This document shows positions 45,360-54,271 of a stretch of 64,000 nucleotides of DNA, piece after piece. The stretch spans positions 707,001 to 771,000 of the forward strand of contig NZ_VOPY01000001.1 in assembly GCF_007995095.1 (NCBI RefSeq), read 5' to 3'. The position numbers were made by a program, and so were the translations under genes. Numbering within the stretch: position 1 is the first letter of the stretch; each line of letters opens with the position of its first letter. The notes beneath the pieces were generated by a model, which worked only from the letters and a program-made list of their open reading frames with translations, searched no databases and had not been told where the DNA came from. The stretch comes from Flavisphingopyxis soli (GTDB lineage: Bacteria > Pseudomonadota > Alphaproteobacteria > Sphingomonadales > Sphingomonadaceae).

Positions 45360-45695
45360 ATGACCGATCAAAAAGACACGACCGCCAAGGCCGAGACCAA
45401 GACAGCGGCCAAAGCCGAGACGAAGGCTGGCAGCGATACCAAGCGCGTTGCTGCGCCCGACCGCCTGTCGAACAATCCCGGCAGCGAGTTCTTCGATGCC
45501 GACAAGCTGCAGCGCGGCATCGGCATCAGCTTCAAGGGCAACCAGCGCCACGACGTCGAGGAATATTGCGTTTCCGAAGGCTGGGTGAAGGTCGCCGCGG
45601 GCAAGAGCCGCGACCGCTATGGCCAGCCGATGACGATCAAGCTGTCGGGCCCGGTCGAGGCCTGGTACGAAACCGGCGACGACGACGGCGAATAA
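45360..45695 (+). CDS. DUF3297 family protein
   Basis: A 111-residue protein. A lysine/threonine/glutamate-rich N-terminal tail (1-32) precedes a conserved DUF3297 core: PDRLSNNPGSEFFDADKLQRGIGISFKG, VEEYCVSEGWVKVAAGKSRDRYGQPMTIKLSGPVEAWYE. The family is widespread in sphingomonads and gammaproteobacteria but has no assigned role; the core is often described as glutathione-peroxidase-like in annotation without evidence. Single gene between typA and the ParA gene. Confidence 0.85.
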   Translation: MTDQKDTTAKAETKTAAKAETKAGSDTKRVAAPDRLSNNPGSEFFDADKLQRGIGISFKGNQRHDVEEYCVSEGWVKVAAGKSRDRYGQPMTIKLSGPVEAWYETGDDDGE

Positions 45696-45757
45696 CGCCC
45701 ATATCCGCGGCGCCCGCCGTCACGCGTTCGTAACATCGGAGGCGTTAGGCTGATCCG

Positions 45758-46513
45758 ATGGCGGCAATCGCGGTTTACAATCTGAAAGGCGGCGTCGGAA
45801 AGACGACGATCGCGGTCAACCTGGCCTGGTCGGCTGCGGTCCAGTCGCGCCGGCGGACCTTGTTGTGGGACCTCGATCCGCAAGCGGCGGCGACGCACCT
45901 GATCGGTGCGCCCGAGGCAACCAAGCTCCCCGCTTCGGTCGATTCGCTGTTCGCGCATGGCGACGATCCGTCGGCGCTGATCCGGCCGTCGACGATCCCC
46001 GGGCTCGACTTGCTCGCCGCCGACACGACGCTGCGCGGGATCGACCGATTGTTCTTCGAGCTCGGCAAGAAGCGCCGGCTGGCCAAGTTGATCGATCGGT
46101 TGCGCGGGACGTACGACTGCATCGTCATCGACTGCCCGCCGGGCCTGACCGAAACCGCCGAGCAGGTGATGCGCGCGGCCGACCTGATCGTCGTGCCGGT
46201 GATCCCGTCGGCACTGTCGGTGCGAGCGTTCGACGAGGTGGTCAGTTACATGTCGGCCAAGCGCGGTCGCCAGGCACCGATCCTGCCGGTCCATTCGATG
46301 GTCGATATGAGGCGCGCTCAGCATCGCGCGATGCTTGCCGCGCATCCGCGCTGGCCGGTCATCCCGATGGCCAGCGTGGTCGAACGCATGGCGACGTTGC
46401 GACGTCCGGTCGGCGCGTTTGCGGCGTCGACACCGGCAGCCAAGGCGTTCGGCAAATTGTGGCGCGGGATCGAGCGGCGGATCGAGCAGCTCCCCGAGCG
46501 TCGGAAAAGCTAG
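45758..46513 (+). CDS. ParA-family ATPase
   Basis: A 251-residue deviant-Walker ATPase: YNLKGGVGKTTIAVNLAW (P-loop with the ParA Lys in KGGVGKT), LWDLDPQAAAT and the Walker B segment CIVIDCPPGLTE. It lacks an N-terminal HTH and a neighbouring parB, so it is an orphan ParA/MinD-type protein that probably positions some cargo rather than segregating chromosomes. Its stop overlaps the diguanylate/EAL gene stop (CTAG). Confidence 0.85.
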   Translation: MAAIAVYNLKGGVGKTTIAVNLAWSAAVQSRRRTLLWDLDPQAAATHLIGAPEATKLPASVDSLFAHGDDPSALIRPSTIPGLDLLAADTTLRGIDRLFFELGKKRRLAKLIDRLRGTYDCIVIDCPPGLTETAEQVMRAADLIVVPVIPSALSVRAFDEVVSYMSAKRGRQAPILPVHSMVDMRRAQHRAMLAAHPRWPVIPMASVVERMATLRRPVGAFAASTPAAKAFGKLWRGIERRIEQLPERRKS

Positions 46514-48882
46514 CCCGCTTCGCGCAGGATCTGTGTTTCGTCCCCGGGGAGGTGCTGGGCGAACAGTTCGGTGGCGTCGTCGCCGGGCATCGGGCGGCCG
46601 AAATAGAAGCCCTGGATCTTCTTGCAGCCCAGTTCGCAGATCATTGCGACCTCGGCCTCGGTCTCGGCGCCCTCGGCGGTGGTCGACATGCCAAGCGCAT
46701 CGGCGAGCGCGACGACGGCGCGAATGATCGCGAGGCTTTCAGGCGCCTGGCGCGCCGCGCCCTGGACGAAGCTGCGATCGATCTTGATCGTCGAGAACTG
46801 CGTCTTGCGCAGATAGCCGAGCGATGAATAGCCGGTGCCGAAATCGTCGAGGCTGAGCGATACGCCGAGCGCGAGGAGTTGTTCGAGCGTCGCGGTGCAA
46901 ACGCCGAAATCGTTGATGAAGACGCTTTCGGTGACTTCGAGTTCGAGGCGCGACGGCGGCAGGCCCGAGTGCGACAATGCCGAGACGACCGAACCGACGA
47001 ACGTCGGCTGGAAGAGCTGTTCGGCCGAAACGTTGACCGCGATGCGGACATGGTCGGGCCACAGCATCGCCTGGTGGCAGGCGGTGCGCAGGACCCATTC
47101 GCCGATCGCGCCGATCAGCCGCGTATCCTCGGCAATCGGAATGAACTTGGCGGGCGAAACCGGACCGAGGTCCTTGTTGGTCCAGCGCAGCAGCGCCTCG
47201 AACCCTTCGATGACGCCGTCGGTGGCGCGGACGACGGGCTGGTAATTGAGGTGGAATTCGCCGCGCTCGAGCGCCTTGCGCAGCGCCAGTTCCATGACGC
47301 GGCGTTCCTCGGCGCGGGCATGGAGCGACGGTTCGTAGCCGTAATGGACGCCGCCGCCCTGATCCTTCGAACGGTACAGCGCAAGATCGGCGCTGCGCGT
47401 CAGCAGTTCGATCGAGCGGCCATCGCGCAGGCCGATCGCCGAGCCGATGCTGGCGCCGATATAGAGCGTATGATGGTCGATCTGATAGGGCTGTGACAGC
47501 ATGTGGATGATCTTCTTGGCAAGCGCGTCGATCGTCGTGCGATCCTCGATCTCGTAGATCAGCACGCCGAATTCATCGCCGCCGAGCCGGCCGCACATGC
47601 TGTTGGCGTCCATCAGGCTGTGGAGCCTGCCGGCGACCTTGGCGAGCAGGCTGTCTCCGACCTGGTGGCCGAGCGTATCGTTGACCGCCTTGAACCGGTC
47701 GAGATCGATCATCAGGAAGGCGCAGCGGGTGCGCCATTTGGTGCAGTTCTCGATCGCCTTGCCGAGCGCTTCGTTGAGCTGCAGCCGGTTGGGCAGGCCG
47801 GTGAGCACGTCGTAACGCGCCAGCCGGTCGATCTTGGCGGCCGAGGCCTGTTGCTGGGTGACGTCCGAGCCGACCCCGCGGAAGCCCGTGAACTGGCCAT
47901 TCTCGTTGCGACGCGGCGATGCCGAAAGCTCCCACCAGAGGAGGTCGCCGCCGATCTGGATCGGCACCAGCAGGTTCGAGAAGCTCTCGCGGCGGTGGAT
48001 CTTGCCGACCAGCTCGTTGAGCGCCTCGGGCAGGTTGCCGGTATCCCATCTATCGCCGGCCAGAACCTGGAGCAGGGGAACGCCGTTGAGCTCGGCGGGC
48101 TTCTTGCCGAAGGTTTCGGCGAAGCGCGGGCTGACCTGGATCAGGCGGCGCGAAGCGTCGATCTGCCACAGCCAGTCGGAGGCGCTTTCCTCGTATTCGC
48201 GCAGCAGGAGGCTGACGGTTTCCTGGCGATCGACCAGCGTGGTTTCGGTCGTGCGGAAACAGATGAAGTCGCGGCCAAGCTGGAGCGCGGCCGCCAGGCA
48301 GACGCCGGTGAAGATCGTACTCAGGCCTGCTGCGACCATATGGTCGAGGCGCAGGAGCATCGCGCTGGCGCCGAGGCCGGTTATCAGAAGGGAGGCAAAG
48401 GTTGTCGCGGGCAAGGCGGCGAGCAGGACGATCTGGCCGCACATGAAGGTCGCAACGACGATCCACAGACCGATCGCGGTGCCCGGTTGCAGGCCGGGCG
48501 CGCAATAATAGAGCATCGCCGACCACAGGCAGGCAAAAGCCGTGCCCATCGCCGCGTCGAGGAAGATCGGTGCGCGCGTCTGGTTGACGGCGCCGCGCGT
48601 TGGCCGGTTGATCCGGCTGTACCACGACCAGCCGGCAAGGAGGAGCGAGGCTGCGACCCAGATTCCGAGCGTCAGCGGGGCTACCGCGTTGCGGACAAGG
48701 AATCCGGTGACCGCCGCGATCAGCATCACAGACATGCCGCGAACCGCGATCAACCTGTCGGCGTGTGCCATCTGCGCGCTGCGGATGACCCCCCAGTCGA
48801 TATTTTTCGGCTCGCGCAGCGAGAACAGGACGCCAAGCGTCAGGTCGTTGCGGGCGATATCTGTGTCGGCTGAATTTCTCAC
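46510..48882 (-). CDS. Membrane GGDEF-EAL protein with PAS domain
   Basis: A 790-residue protein: five to six N-terminal hydrophobic segments (about 45-205), a PAS domain (about 230-350), GGDEF (MCGRLGGDEFGVLIYE, about 430-445) and EAL (IEGFEALLRW, then EVTESVF, LDDFGTGYSSLGYL, KIDRSFV, EGAETEAE). Both catalytic signatures are intact, so it could make and break c-di-GMP; which dominates cannot be told. A membrane sensory domain suggests an external or envelope signal. Convergent with the ParA gene. Confidence 0.9.
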   Translation of the reverse strand: MRNSADTDIARNDLTLGVLFSLREPKNIDWGVIRSAQMAHADRLIAVRGMSVMLIAAVTGFLVRNAVAPLTLGIWVAASLLLAGWSWYSRINRPTRGAVNQTRAPIFLDAAMGTAFACLWSAMLYYCAPGLQPGTAIGLWIVVATFMCGQIVLLAALPATTFASLLITGLGASAMLLRLDHMVAAGLSTIFTGVCLAAALQLGRDFICFRTTETTLVDRQETVSLLLREYEESASDWLWQIDASRRLIQVSPRFAETFGKKPAELNGVPLLQVLAGDRWDTGNLPEALNELVGKIHRRESFSNLLVPIQIGGDLLWWELSASPRRNENGQFTGFRGVGSDVTQQQASAAKIDRLARYDVLTGLPNRLQLNEALGKAIENCTKWRTRCAFLMIDLDRFKAVNDTLGHQVGDSLLAKVAGRLHSLMDANSMCGRLGGDEFGVLIYEIEDRTTIDALAKKIIHMLSQPYQIDHHTLYIGASIGSAIGLRDGRSIELLTRSADLALYRSKDQGGGVHYGYEPSLHARAEERRVMELALRKALERGEFHLNYQPVVRATDGVIEGFEALLRWTNKDLGPVSPAKFIPIAEDTRLIGAIGEWVLRTACHQAMLWPDHVRIAVNVSAEQLFQPTFVGSVVSALSHSGLPPSRLELEVTESVFINDFGVCTATLEQLLALGVSLSLDDFGTGYSSLGYLRKTQFSTIKIDRSFVQGAARQAPESLAIIRAVVALADALGMSTTAEGAETEAEVAMICELGCKKIQGFYFGRPMPGDDATELFAQHLPGDETQILREAG

Positions 48883-49014
48883 GCAGCCGTCACTAGGGGG
48901 TGAAGGTTATAAAAGGGTAATCAAGCGGGTAACTTCGCGATTAAATCGTTTGAGCTATTTCGGTTAGCTGTTGAAACGATTGCGAAACGACACCGGTCTG
49001 CGAAGCCACTGCAA

Positions 49015-50823
49015 TCACGCCCCAATCGCGAATGGCTGGATTTCGCCCGACAGATACATCGCGCGCGCCTTGGCCCGGCTCAATTTGCCCGAGCTGGTGC
49101 GCGGCAATGTCCGCGGCGGGACGAGCTCGACGATCGTCTGCATGCCGGTAATCGCGCGCACCCGGTCCTTGATCTCGGCCTGCAGGCGGGCGCGTTCGGC
49201 GTCGTCGGTGGTGCGACACTGAACGAGGATCGCGGGCGTTTCCTCGCCATTGTCGGCGGTGATCGAGAAGGCGGCGATGTCGCCGGCCTTGAACGCGGGC
49301 AATTGCTCGACCGCCCATTCGATATCCTGCGGCCAGTAGTTCTTGCCGTTGATGATGATCATGTCCTTGGCGCGGCCGACGATGTAGAGATAGTCGTCCT
49401 TGAGATAGCCCATGTCGCCGGTGTCGAGCCAGCCGTCGACGAGGCACGCCCCGGTCGATTCGGGGTCGCGGAAATAGCCCGCCATGACCGACGGGCCCTT
49501 GCACCAGACCTTGCCGATCGCGCCGTCGTCGAGCGGGGCATCGTCGGCGCCGCGAATTGCGATCGCCATGTCCTTGACCGCCTTGCCGCAGTTGACGATC
49601 GCGCGCTGGCGCGGCCGCTGTCCGGCGACGGGTTCGGCGCCCGAGAGCAGGTGTTCGTCGACCATGTCGACGCGGATGCCCTCGCCCGGCGGCATGATCG
49701 AAACTGCCAAGGTCGCCTCGGCAAGGCCGTAGCTCGGCAGGAAGGCATGGCCGTCGAACCCGTCGGCGGCGAAGGCGACGGTGAAGGCGCGCATGACGTC
49801 GGGACGGATCATGTCGGCGCCATTGCCCGCAACGCGCCAGCGCGCGAGGTCGAAACGGTGCTTGGCCTTCATCTGCGTCGACATGCGCCGTGCGCAGATG
49901 TCATAGCCGAAGGTCGGCGAATAGGAGAGCGTCGTGCCCTGGTTGCGGCTGATGAGGTCGAGCCAGGCGAGCGGCCGGCGCGCGAAATCCTCGGTCTTCA
50001 GATAATCGGTCGAAACCTGGTTGGCGACCGGCGAGAGCAGGCAGCCGACCAGCCCCATATCGTGATACCACGGCAGCCACGAGACGACGCGGTCGCTGTC
50101 CTGCAGCTCGATGCCGTGCGAATGCGCCGACAGGTTGTTGAGCAGCGCGGCGTGAGTAATCGCGACGCCGTGCGGGAAACGCGTCGAGCCGCTCGAATAT
50201 TGCAGATAGCAGATTTCGTCGTGGCGCTGTTCGGGCAGCGGGGCTTCGCTCACCGTGCGCGCGGCGAAATCGTCCCAGTCGATACCTTCGACTTTGCATT
50301 TGTCGGCGGCGGCGGCGGCCATTTCGGCGAGCTCTGGCGGGTAGAACAGGACGCTGGGGTCGCTGCTGGCGAGCTGGACCGACAGCTGGTCGATATAATG
50401 GTCCTTGCCGCCAAACGAGGTCGGCATCGGCAGCGGCACCGGCCAGGCGCCCGCGTAGACCGCGCCGAAGAACAAGGCGGCGAATTCGGGACCCGTTTCG
50501 GCAACCAGCGCAACACGATCGCCCGGGGCGATTCCGTGCGCGACGAGGCGGTGCGCCATCGCCAGCGCGTCGTCGCGCAGCTCGGCGAAGAGATAGCTGT
50601 GGACCAAGGTCCCGCGTGGATCGTGGAAATTGAGCCCGCGGCGGCCGCGCGCAGCATAATCGAGCGCTTCGCCAAGCGTGGCGAAATCGGAAAAGCGGCG
50701 CGGCAGGTCGTCGTCGGTTGGGGTCGGCGCGAGCGCGCTCGTCGCGTTCGGCGAGAGCGTCGCGATCGGCGCGACTGCGCTTCGACCGGACTGCCCGGCG
50801 GGGTTAACGGCTTGGATAGCCAC
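49015..50823 (-). CDS. Fatty acyl-AMP ligase (FAAL)
   Basis: A 602-residue ANL enzyme: YLQYSSGSTRFPHGVAITHAALLNNL (P-loop-like motif in FAAL form), SWLPWYHDMGLVG, LPSYGLAEATLAVSIMPPG and WLDTGDMGYLKDDYLYIVGRAKDMIIINGKNYWPQDIEWAVE. The FAAL-type sequences, including YWPQDIE, point to transfer of an acyl-AMP to an acyl-carrier protein rather than CoA. No carrier protein or polyketide/lipid synthase is beside it. The GTG start at 50823 has GGAGCG upstream; a longer frame is not conserved. Confidence 0.88.
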   Translation of the reverse strand: MAIQAVNPAGQSGRSAVAPIATLSPNATSALAPTPTDDDLPRRFSDFATLGEALDYAARGRRGLNFHDPRGTLVHSYLFAELRDDALAMAHRLVAHGIAPGDRVALVAETGPEFAALFFGAVYAGAWPVPLPMPTSFGGKDHYIDQLSVQLASSDPSVLFYPPELAEMAAAAADKCKVEGIDWDDFAARTVSEAPLPEQRHDEICYLQYSSGSTRFPHGVAITHAALLNNLSAHSHGIELQDSDRVVSWLPWYHDMGLVGCLLSPVANQVSTDYLKTEDFARRPLAWLDLISRNQGTTLSYSPTFGYDICARRMSTQMKAKHRFDLARWRVAGNGADMIRPDVMRAFTVAFAADGFDGHAFLPSYGLAEATLAVSIMPPGEGIRVDMVDEHLLSGAEPVAGQRPRQRAIVNCGKAVKDMAIAIRGADDAPLDDGAIGKVWCKGPSVMAGYFRDPESTGACLVDGWLDTGDMGYLKDDYLYIVGRAKDMIIINGKNYWPQDIEWAVEQLPAFKAGDIAAFSITADNGEETPAILVQCRTTDDAERARLQAEIKDRVRAITGMQTIVELVPPRTLPRTSSGKLSRAKARAMYLSGEIQPFAIGA

Positions 50824-50993
50824 CGATATTACGCTCCAGAAATTGAAAAGGTGAAAAACGATAGAGATCGCGCGCCCGAAATCGGCCGACGCTGTGCGGT
50901 AAGAGGCCGATGTCGGCCTATCCTGCTCCTGAACCCCTTTTGGTCTAAATGTATCGTTCAAACTCGGGCCCGACTGTGGCACAATTATGTTGC

Positions 50994-51545
50994 GTGACCA
51001 ATAGACGAGAGAAAACACCCCCGAAACCGCTCGATTCCGCGAGCTTGCGCGAGCTTGCCTTCAGCTATGTCGCGCGCTTCGCGACGACGCGCGCGAGGCT
51101 GGGGACCTATTTGGGGCGAAAATTGCGCGAACGCGGCTGGAATGACACCCAGCCTGCCGATCCTGCCGCGCTCGTCGCCCAGATGGCCGATCGCGGCTAT
51201 ATCGACGATGCCGGCTATGCGACGATGAAGGCGGGATCGCTGCTGAGACGAGGCTATGGCAAGCGGCGCGTCGCCAACATGTATTATGCCGACGGAATCG
51301 AGGAAGGCGATCGCCGCGAGGCCGACGAACTGTGCGAGGCCGAGCGAATCAGTGCGATCGTCGCGCTCGCCCGGCGGCGGCATTTCGGACCCTTTGCCGA
51401 CAGCGCGCCCGACGACAAGCTGCGCCAGCGCCAGCTGGCCACGCTGATCCGGGCGGGGCATGAGTTCGGCCTGGCGAAAAGATTGCTCGACCTCGCCCGC
51501 GAAGGCGACGAGACACGTGTGGCGCAAAGGCTGATGGAAGGATGA
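50994..51545 (+). CDS. recX: RecX family protein
   Basis: A 183-residue protein with RecX-type helical repeats: LRELAFSYVARFATTRARLGTYLGRKLRERGW, IDDAGYATMKAGSLLRRGYGKRRVANMYY. RecX limits RecA filament growth; recA is not adjacent, as is common in sphingomonads. The start is ambiguous: GTG at 50994 fits the family length, while ATG at 50949 adds 15 residues; neither has a good Shine-Dalgarno. It is divergent from the FAAL gene and coupled to the next gene. Confidence 0.85.
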   Translation: MTNRREKTPPKPLDSASLRELAFSYVARFATTRARLGTYLGRKLRERGWNDTQPADPAALVAQMADRGYIDDAGYATMKAGSLLRRGYGKRRVANMYYADGIEEGDRREADELCEAERISAIVALARRRHFGPFADSAPDDKLRQRQLATLIRAGHEFGLAKRLLDLAREGDETRVAQRLMEG

Positions 51546-51547
51546 CG

Positions 51548-52051
51548 ATGAAAGCAATCAACGGGCGGACGCCCTTTTGCTGGGTGCTGGCACTGGCGAT
51601 ACTGCCGCTGCCGCTGGCGGCGTGCGGTTCGACTGGCGGCAATGCCGAGGCGGTCACCAGCGAGGCGGGTCTCAAGGTGATTCCGGTGACGGTCACGCAG
51701 AACGGCAAGGCGCACGTGTTTTCGACCGAGGTTGCGGGGACCCCCGAGGAGCAGGAGCAGGGGCTGATGTACCGCAAGGCGCTGGCGCCCGACGCGGCGA
51801 TGCTGTTTCCCTTTCCCCAGCCCAAATACGCCAGCTTCTGGATGAAGAACACGCTGATCCCGCTCGACATCGTCTATGTCCGCAGCGACGGGACGATCGA
51901 CAAGATCGCCGAGAATACGGTGCCGATGTCAGAGGTCCCCGTCGCCAGCGGCGGCGAGGTCGCGGCGGTCCTCGAATTGGCGGGCGGCACCGCCGAACGG
52001 CTGGGAATCGATGAAGGTGCGACGGTCAGCTGGACGTTGCCGACGCCGTGA
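51548..52051 (+). CDS. DUF192 lipoprotein
   Basis: A 167-residue lipoprotein: signal ending LPLPLAACGSTG, then a DUF192 domain with TPEEQEQGLMYRKALAPDAAMLFPFPQPKYASFWMKNTLIPLDIVYV and LELAGGTAERLGI. The family is widespread with no biochemical assignment. ATG 51548 follows AAGGA by five bases; ATG 51542 overlaps the recX stop. Translationally coupled to recX. Confidence 0.87.
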   Translation: MKAINGRTPFCWVLALAILPLPLAACGSTGGNAEAVTSEAGLKVIPVTVTQNGKAHVFSTEVAGTPEEQEQGLMYRKALAPDAAMLFPFPQPKYASFWMKNTLIPLDIVYVRSDGTIDKIAENTVPMSEVPVASGGEVAAVLELAGGTAERLGIDEGATVSWTLPTP

Positions 52052-52102
52052 GCGCGGCTTTTCGGTTGCGAGCAGGACGACAGTGGCGCTAAACGCCGCG
52101 CC

Positions 52103-52486
52103 ATGAGCTTCCTCGGCAAGATATTCACCTGGTGGGACGGCGCCACGATCGGCACCGCGCTAAATAGCTGGCGATTCGGCAACAAGGTTGGCGAAGACGT
52201 CGCGGGCAACACCTATTTCATGGCCAAAGACGGCAAGCGCCGCTGGGTGATCTATGCCGGCGCCAACGATGCCAGCCAGATCCCGCCCGAATGGCATGGC
52301 TGGATCCACGGGACCTTTGACGAGGTGCCCGAAAGCTTCCTGCCGCCGCCGCATATCTGGGAAAAGCCGCCGACCGGCAATCTGACCGGCACGCCGCGCG
52401 CCTATCGTCCGCAGGGTGCGCTCGAAGCGGGCGGCGTGCGTGCCGCGGCGACCGGCGACTATGAAGCCTGGTCGCCCGAGGGCTGA
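52103..52486 (+). CDS. NDUFA12-like complex I accessory protein
   Basis: A 127-residue protein matching the alphaproteobacterial/mitochondrial NDUFA12 (B17.2) family: KIFTWWDGATIGTALNSWRFGNKVGEDVAGNTYFMAKDGKRRWVIYAGANDASQIPPEWHGWIHGTFDEVP. It binds complex I (NADH:ubiquinone oxidoreductase). Next gene begins immediately (stop TGA, then ATG). Confidence 0.94.
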   Translation: MSFLGKIFTWWDGATIGTALNSWRFGNKVGEDVAGNTYFMAKDGKRRWVIYAGANDASQIPPEWHGWIHGTFDEVPESFLPPPHIWEKPPTGNLTGTPRAYRPQGALEAGGVRAAATGDYEAWSPEG

Positions 52487-53116
52487 ATGCGCGCGCCCGA
52501 GATGTTCCGGTTTGCGGTCACCGCGTCGATCGCGCTGATGCTGGTTTCGGCATGTAGCGGCGGCGACCTGCCCGACCAGAAGAAGGGTGGATCCGAAGTC
52601 CCCGAATCGCTGCGCGATGCCAAGCTGGCGCAGGCGGCGACCCCGATTCCCGGCGTCACGCCGATGGCCGAACGCACCGCGGTGCTCGGCCTGCTCAACA
52701 AGCGCAACGGGCTGACGCAGGACATCGAATTGAAGCCCGGTGAGGCGCGGCGGATCGACAAGGTCGTCATCCAGCTGCGCGCGTGCGAGACGACGCCGCC
52801 CTGGGAAACGCCCGCCGAGACCGGTGCTTTCGTGCGGCTGTTCGTCGCTGGTGCCGACAGCAAGATGACGCGCGTCTTTTCGGGATGGCTGTTCCAGAAA
52901 CGCCCCGAGCGCAACGTCATCGAGCACCCGATCTACGACGTTTACGTCAAGAGCTGCACGATGCGCTTCCCGGGCGTTGCCGCCGAGCCTTCGACTGACG
53001 CCGCCAAGCCCGCGGCCAAATCGTCGAACACGGCAAACTCCGCCGCGGCGAACGGCGGTGCTGGCGGCAGCGACGCGCCCGCGGGAACCGATTCGGCGCC
53101 CGACACCGCGCAATAA
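52487..53116 (+). CDS. DUF2155 lipoprotein
   Basis: A 209-residue lipoprotein with signal ending LMLVSACSGG and a DUF2155 core (about 60-165): RTAVLGLLNKRNGLTQDIELKPGEARRIDKVVIQLRACETTPPWETPAETGAFVRLFV, SGWLFQKRPERNVIEHPIYDVYVKSC. Two cysteines may pair. The last 45 residues are Ala/Ser/Gly-rich and lie antisense to the C-terminus of aat. Function unknown; usual neighbour of NDUFA12 and aat in alphaproteobacteria. Confidence 0.85.
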   Translation: MRAPEMFRFAVTASIALMLVSACSGGDLPDQKKGGSEVPESLRDAKLAQAATPIPGVTPMAERTAVLGLLNKRNGLTQDIELKPGEARRIDKVVIQLRACETTPPWETPAETGAFVRLFVAGADSKMTRVFSGWLFQKRPERNVIEHPIYDVYVKSCTMRFPGVAAEPSTDAAKPAAKSSNTANSAAANGGAGGSDAPAGTDSAPDTAQ

Positions 53117-53685
53117 AGTCGCTGGCGATAGGTTTCGCAGTCGATTTCGACTGCTCCCAGCGACGCGAGATGCGGCGTCATGAACTGGCAATCGAGCAGG
53201 GTGAAGCCGCCGACGCGCAAGCGTGCGACGAGATAGGCGAGCGCGACCTTCGACGCGTCGGTCGCGCGGCTGACCATCGATTCGCCGAAAAACGCGCCGC
53301 CGAGCGTGACCCCGTACAACCCGCCGACGAGATCGCCGCCGCGTGCCGGATCGCCGTCCCAGCATTCGATGGAGTGCGCGTGGCCGATGGCATAAAGCGC
53401 GGCGTAGCTGCGTTCGATCTCGCCGCTGATCCAGGTCGAAGGCCGGTCGGGCGCGGCTTCTGCGCATAGTGCGACGACGCGGTCGAAGGCGCGGTCGGCG
53501 GTGACAACGAAGCGATCGGCGGCGAGGGTTTTCCTGAGCGAGCGCGAGGGGCGGAAGCTGTCGAGCGGGAGGATCGCGCGGCGTTCGGGCTCGACCCAGA
53601 ACACCTCGTCATCGTCGCGATCGTCGGACATCGGGAAGATGCCCATCGCATAAGCACGCAGCAACAGGTCGGGAGCGAGCGTCAT
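52942..53685 (-). CDS. aat: Leucyl/phenylalanyl-tRNA--protein transferase
   Basis: A 247-residue enzyme of the N-degron pathway, adding Leu or Phe to proteins with basic N-termini. The family core is present: AYAMGIFPMSDD, FWVEPERRAILPLD, TWISGEIERSYAALYAIGHAHSIECWDG, LVGGLYGVTLGGAFFGESMVSRATDASK, LLDCQFMTPHLASLGAVEI. The conserved core ends near residue 200; the last 58 codons (52942-53116) overlap the DUF2155 gene on the other strand and look like a non-conserved extension. Confidence 0.92.
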   Translation of the reverse strand: MTLAPDLLLRAYAMGIFPMSDDRDDDEVFWVEPERRAILPLDSFRPSRSLRKTLAADRFVVTADRAFDRVVALCAEAAPDRPSTWISGEIERSYAALYAIGHAHSIECWDGDPARGGDLVGGLYGVTLGGAFFGESMVSRATDASKVALAYLVARLRVGGFTLLDCQFMTPHLASLGAVEIDCETYRQRLYCAVSGAESVPAGASLPPAPPFAAAEFAVFDDLAAGLAASVEGSAATPGKRIVQLLT

Positions 53686-53786
53686 CGCGCCCGCTTGCAG
53701 ACTTGGGCCGGCGACCGCAATGGCGAAATCGGTACGCTAGCGGCTTGAACCCGAGCGCACACGCGGCTATGCGCCGTCGCCGCTGC

Positions 53787-53862
53787 AGGAGTGTAGCTCA
53801 GTTGGTAGAGCATCGGTCTCCAAAACCGAGGGCCCACGGTTCGAGTCCGTGCACTCCTGCCA
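53787..53862 (+). tRNA. tRNA-Trp (anticodon CCA)
   Basis: The acceptor stem AGGAGTG pairs with CACTCCT, the D-arm is GCTCAGTTGGTAGAGC, the anticodon loop CTCCAAA carries CCA, and the T-arm has GGTTCGAGTCC. Discriminator G and an encoded CCA end at 53862. It precedes secE, the standard arrangement. Confidence 0.96.
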
Positions 53863-54054
53863 TTACGCCGTTGCGCACAGTCGCATGGCGGGCGTTCGCA
53901 CACTTGCCTTGCAAAGGCAGGCGTCGCTCGCTAAATGGCGCGGCACGCGGACATGGGAGACTGACGCTTCCCCGGCCCCGGTATCGACCGGAGCGGGGGG
54001 CGGCGCATATCTCCAAAACGTCCGCATAACGCATTTTCAAAGGTCGCGATTACG

Positions 54055-54252
54055 GTGGCAAGGGTCAATCCAGGCGAATTCATCCGGCAGGTCCGGGCCG
54101 AGACGGCGAAGGTCGTCTGGCCAACGGGTCCCGACACGGTCCGTACCGCTATCATGGTGCTGATCATGACGGCGTTGCTCGGCTTGTTCTTCCTTGGCGT
54201 CGACGCTGTGTTCAGCTGGATCGTCTCGGGCCTCATCGCCCTCGCTTCCTAA
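54055..54252 (+). CDS. secE: Preprotein translocase subunit SecE
   Basis: A 65-residue protein with one transmembrane segment (AIMVLIMTALLGLFFLGVDAVFSWIV) after the conserved amphipathic GEFIRQVRAETAKVVWPT. It clamps SecY in the inner-membrane translocon. GTG start at 54055, with AAAGG about 11 bases upstream. Followed by nusG, the conserved order. Confidence 0.95.
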   Translation: MARVNPGEFIRQVRAETAKVVWPTGPDTVRTAIMVLIMTALLGLFFLGVDAVFSWIVSGLIALAS

Positions 54253-54271
54253 AGTCACGGATAAAGCACCT

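Noticed and set aside
43362-45551. Open frame of 729 codons opposite typA
   Set aside because: Same GC-driven artefact; the typA frame has all GTPase motifs.
47503-48873. Open frame of 456 codons opposite the GGDEF-EAL gene
   Set aside because: Shadow; no ribosome site, composition typical of antisense frames.
49303-50997. Open frame opposite the FAAL gene
   Set aside because: Shadow; FAAL motifs are on the other strand.
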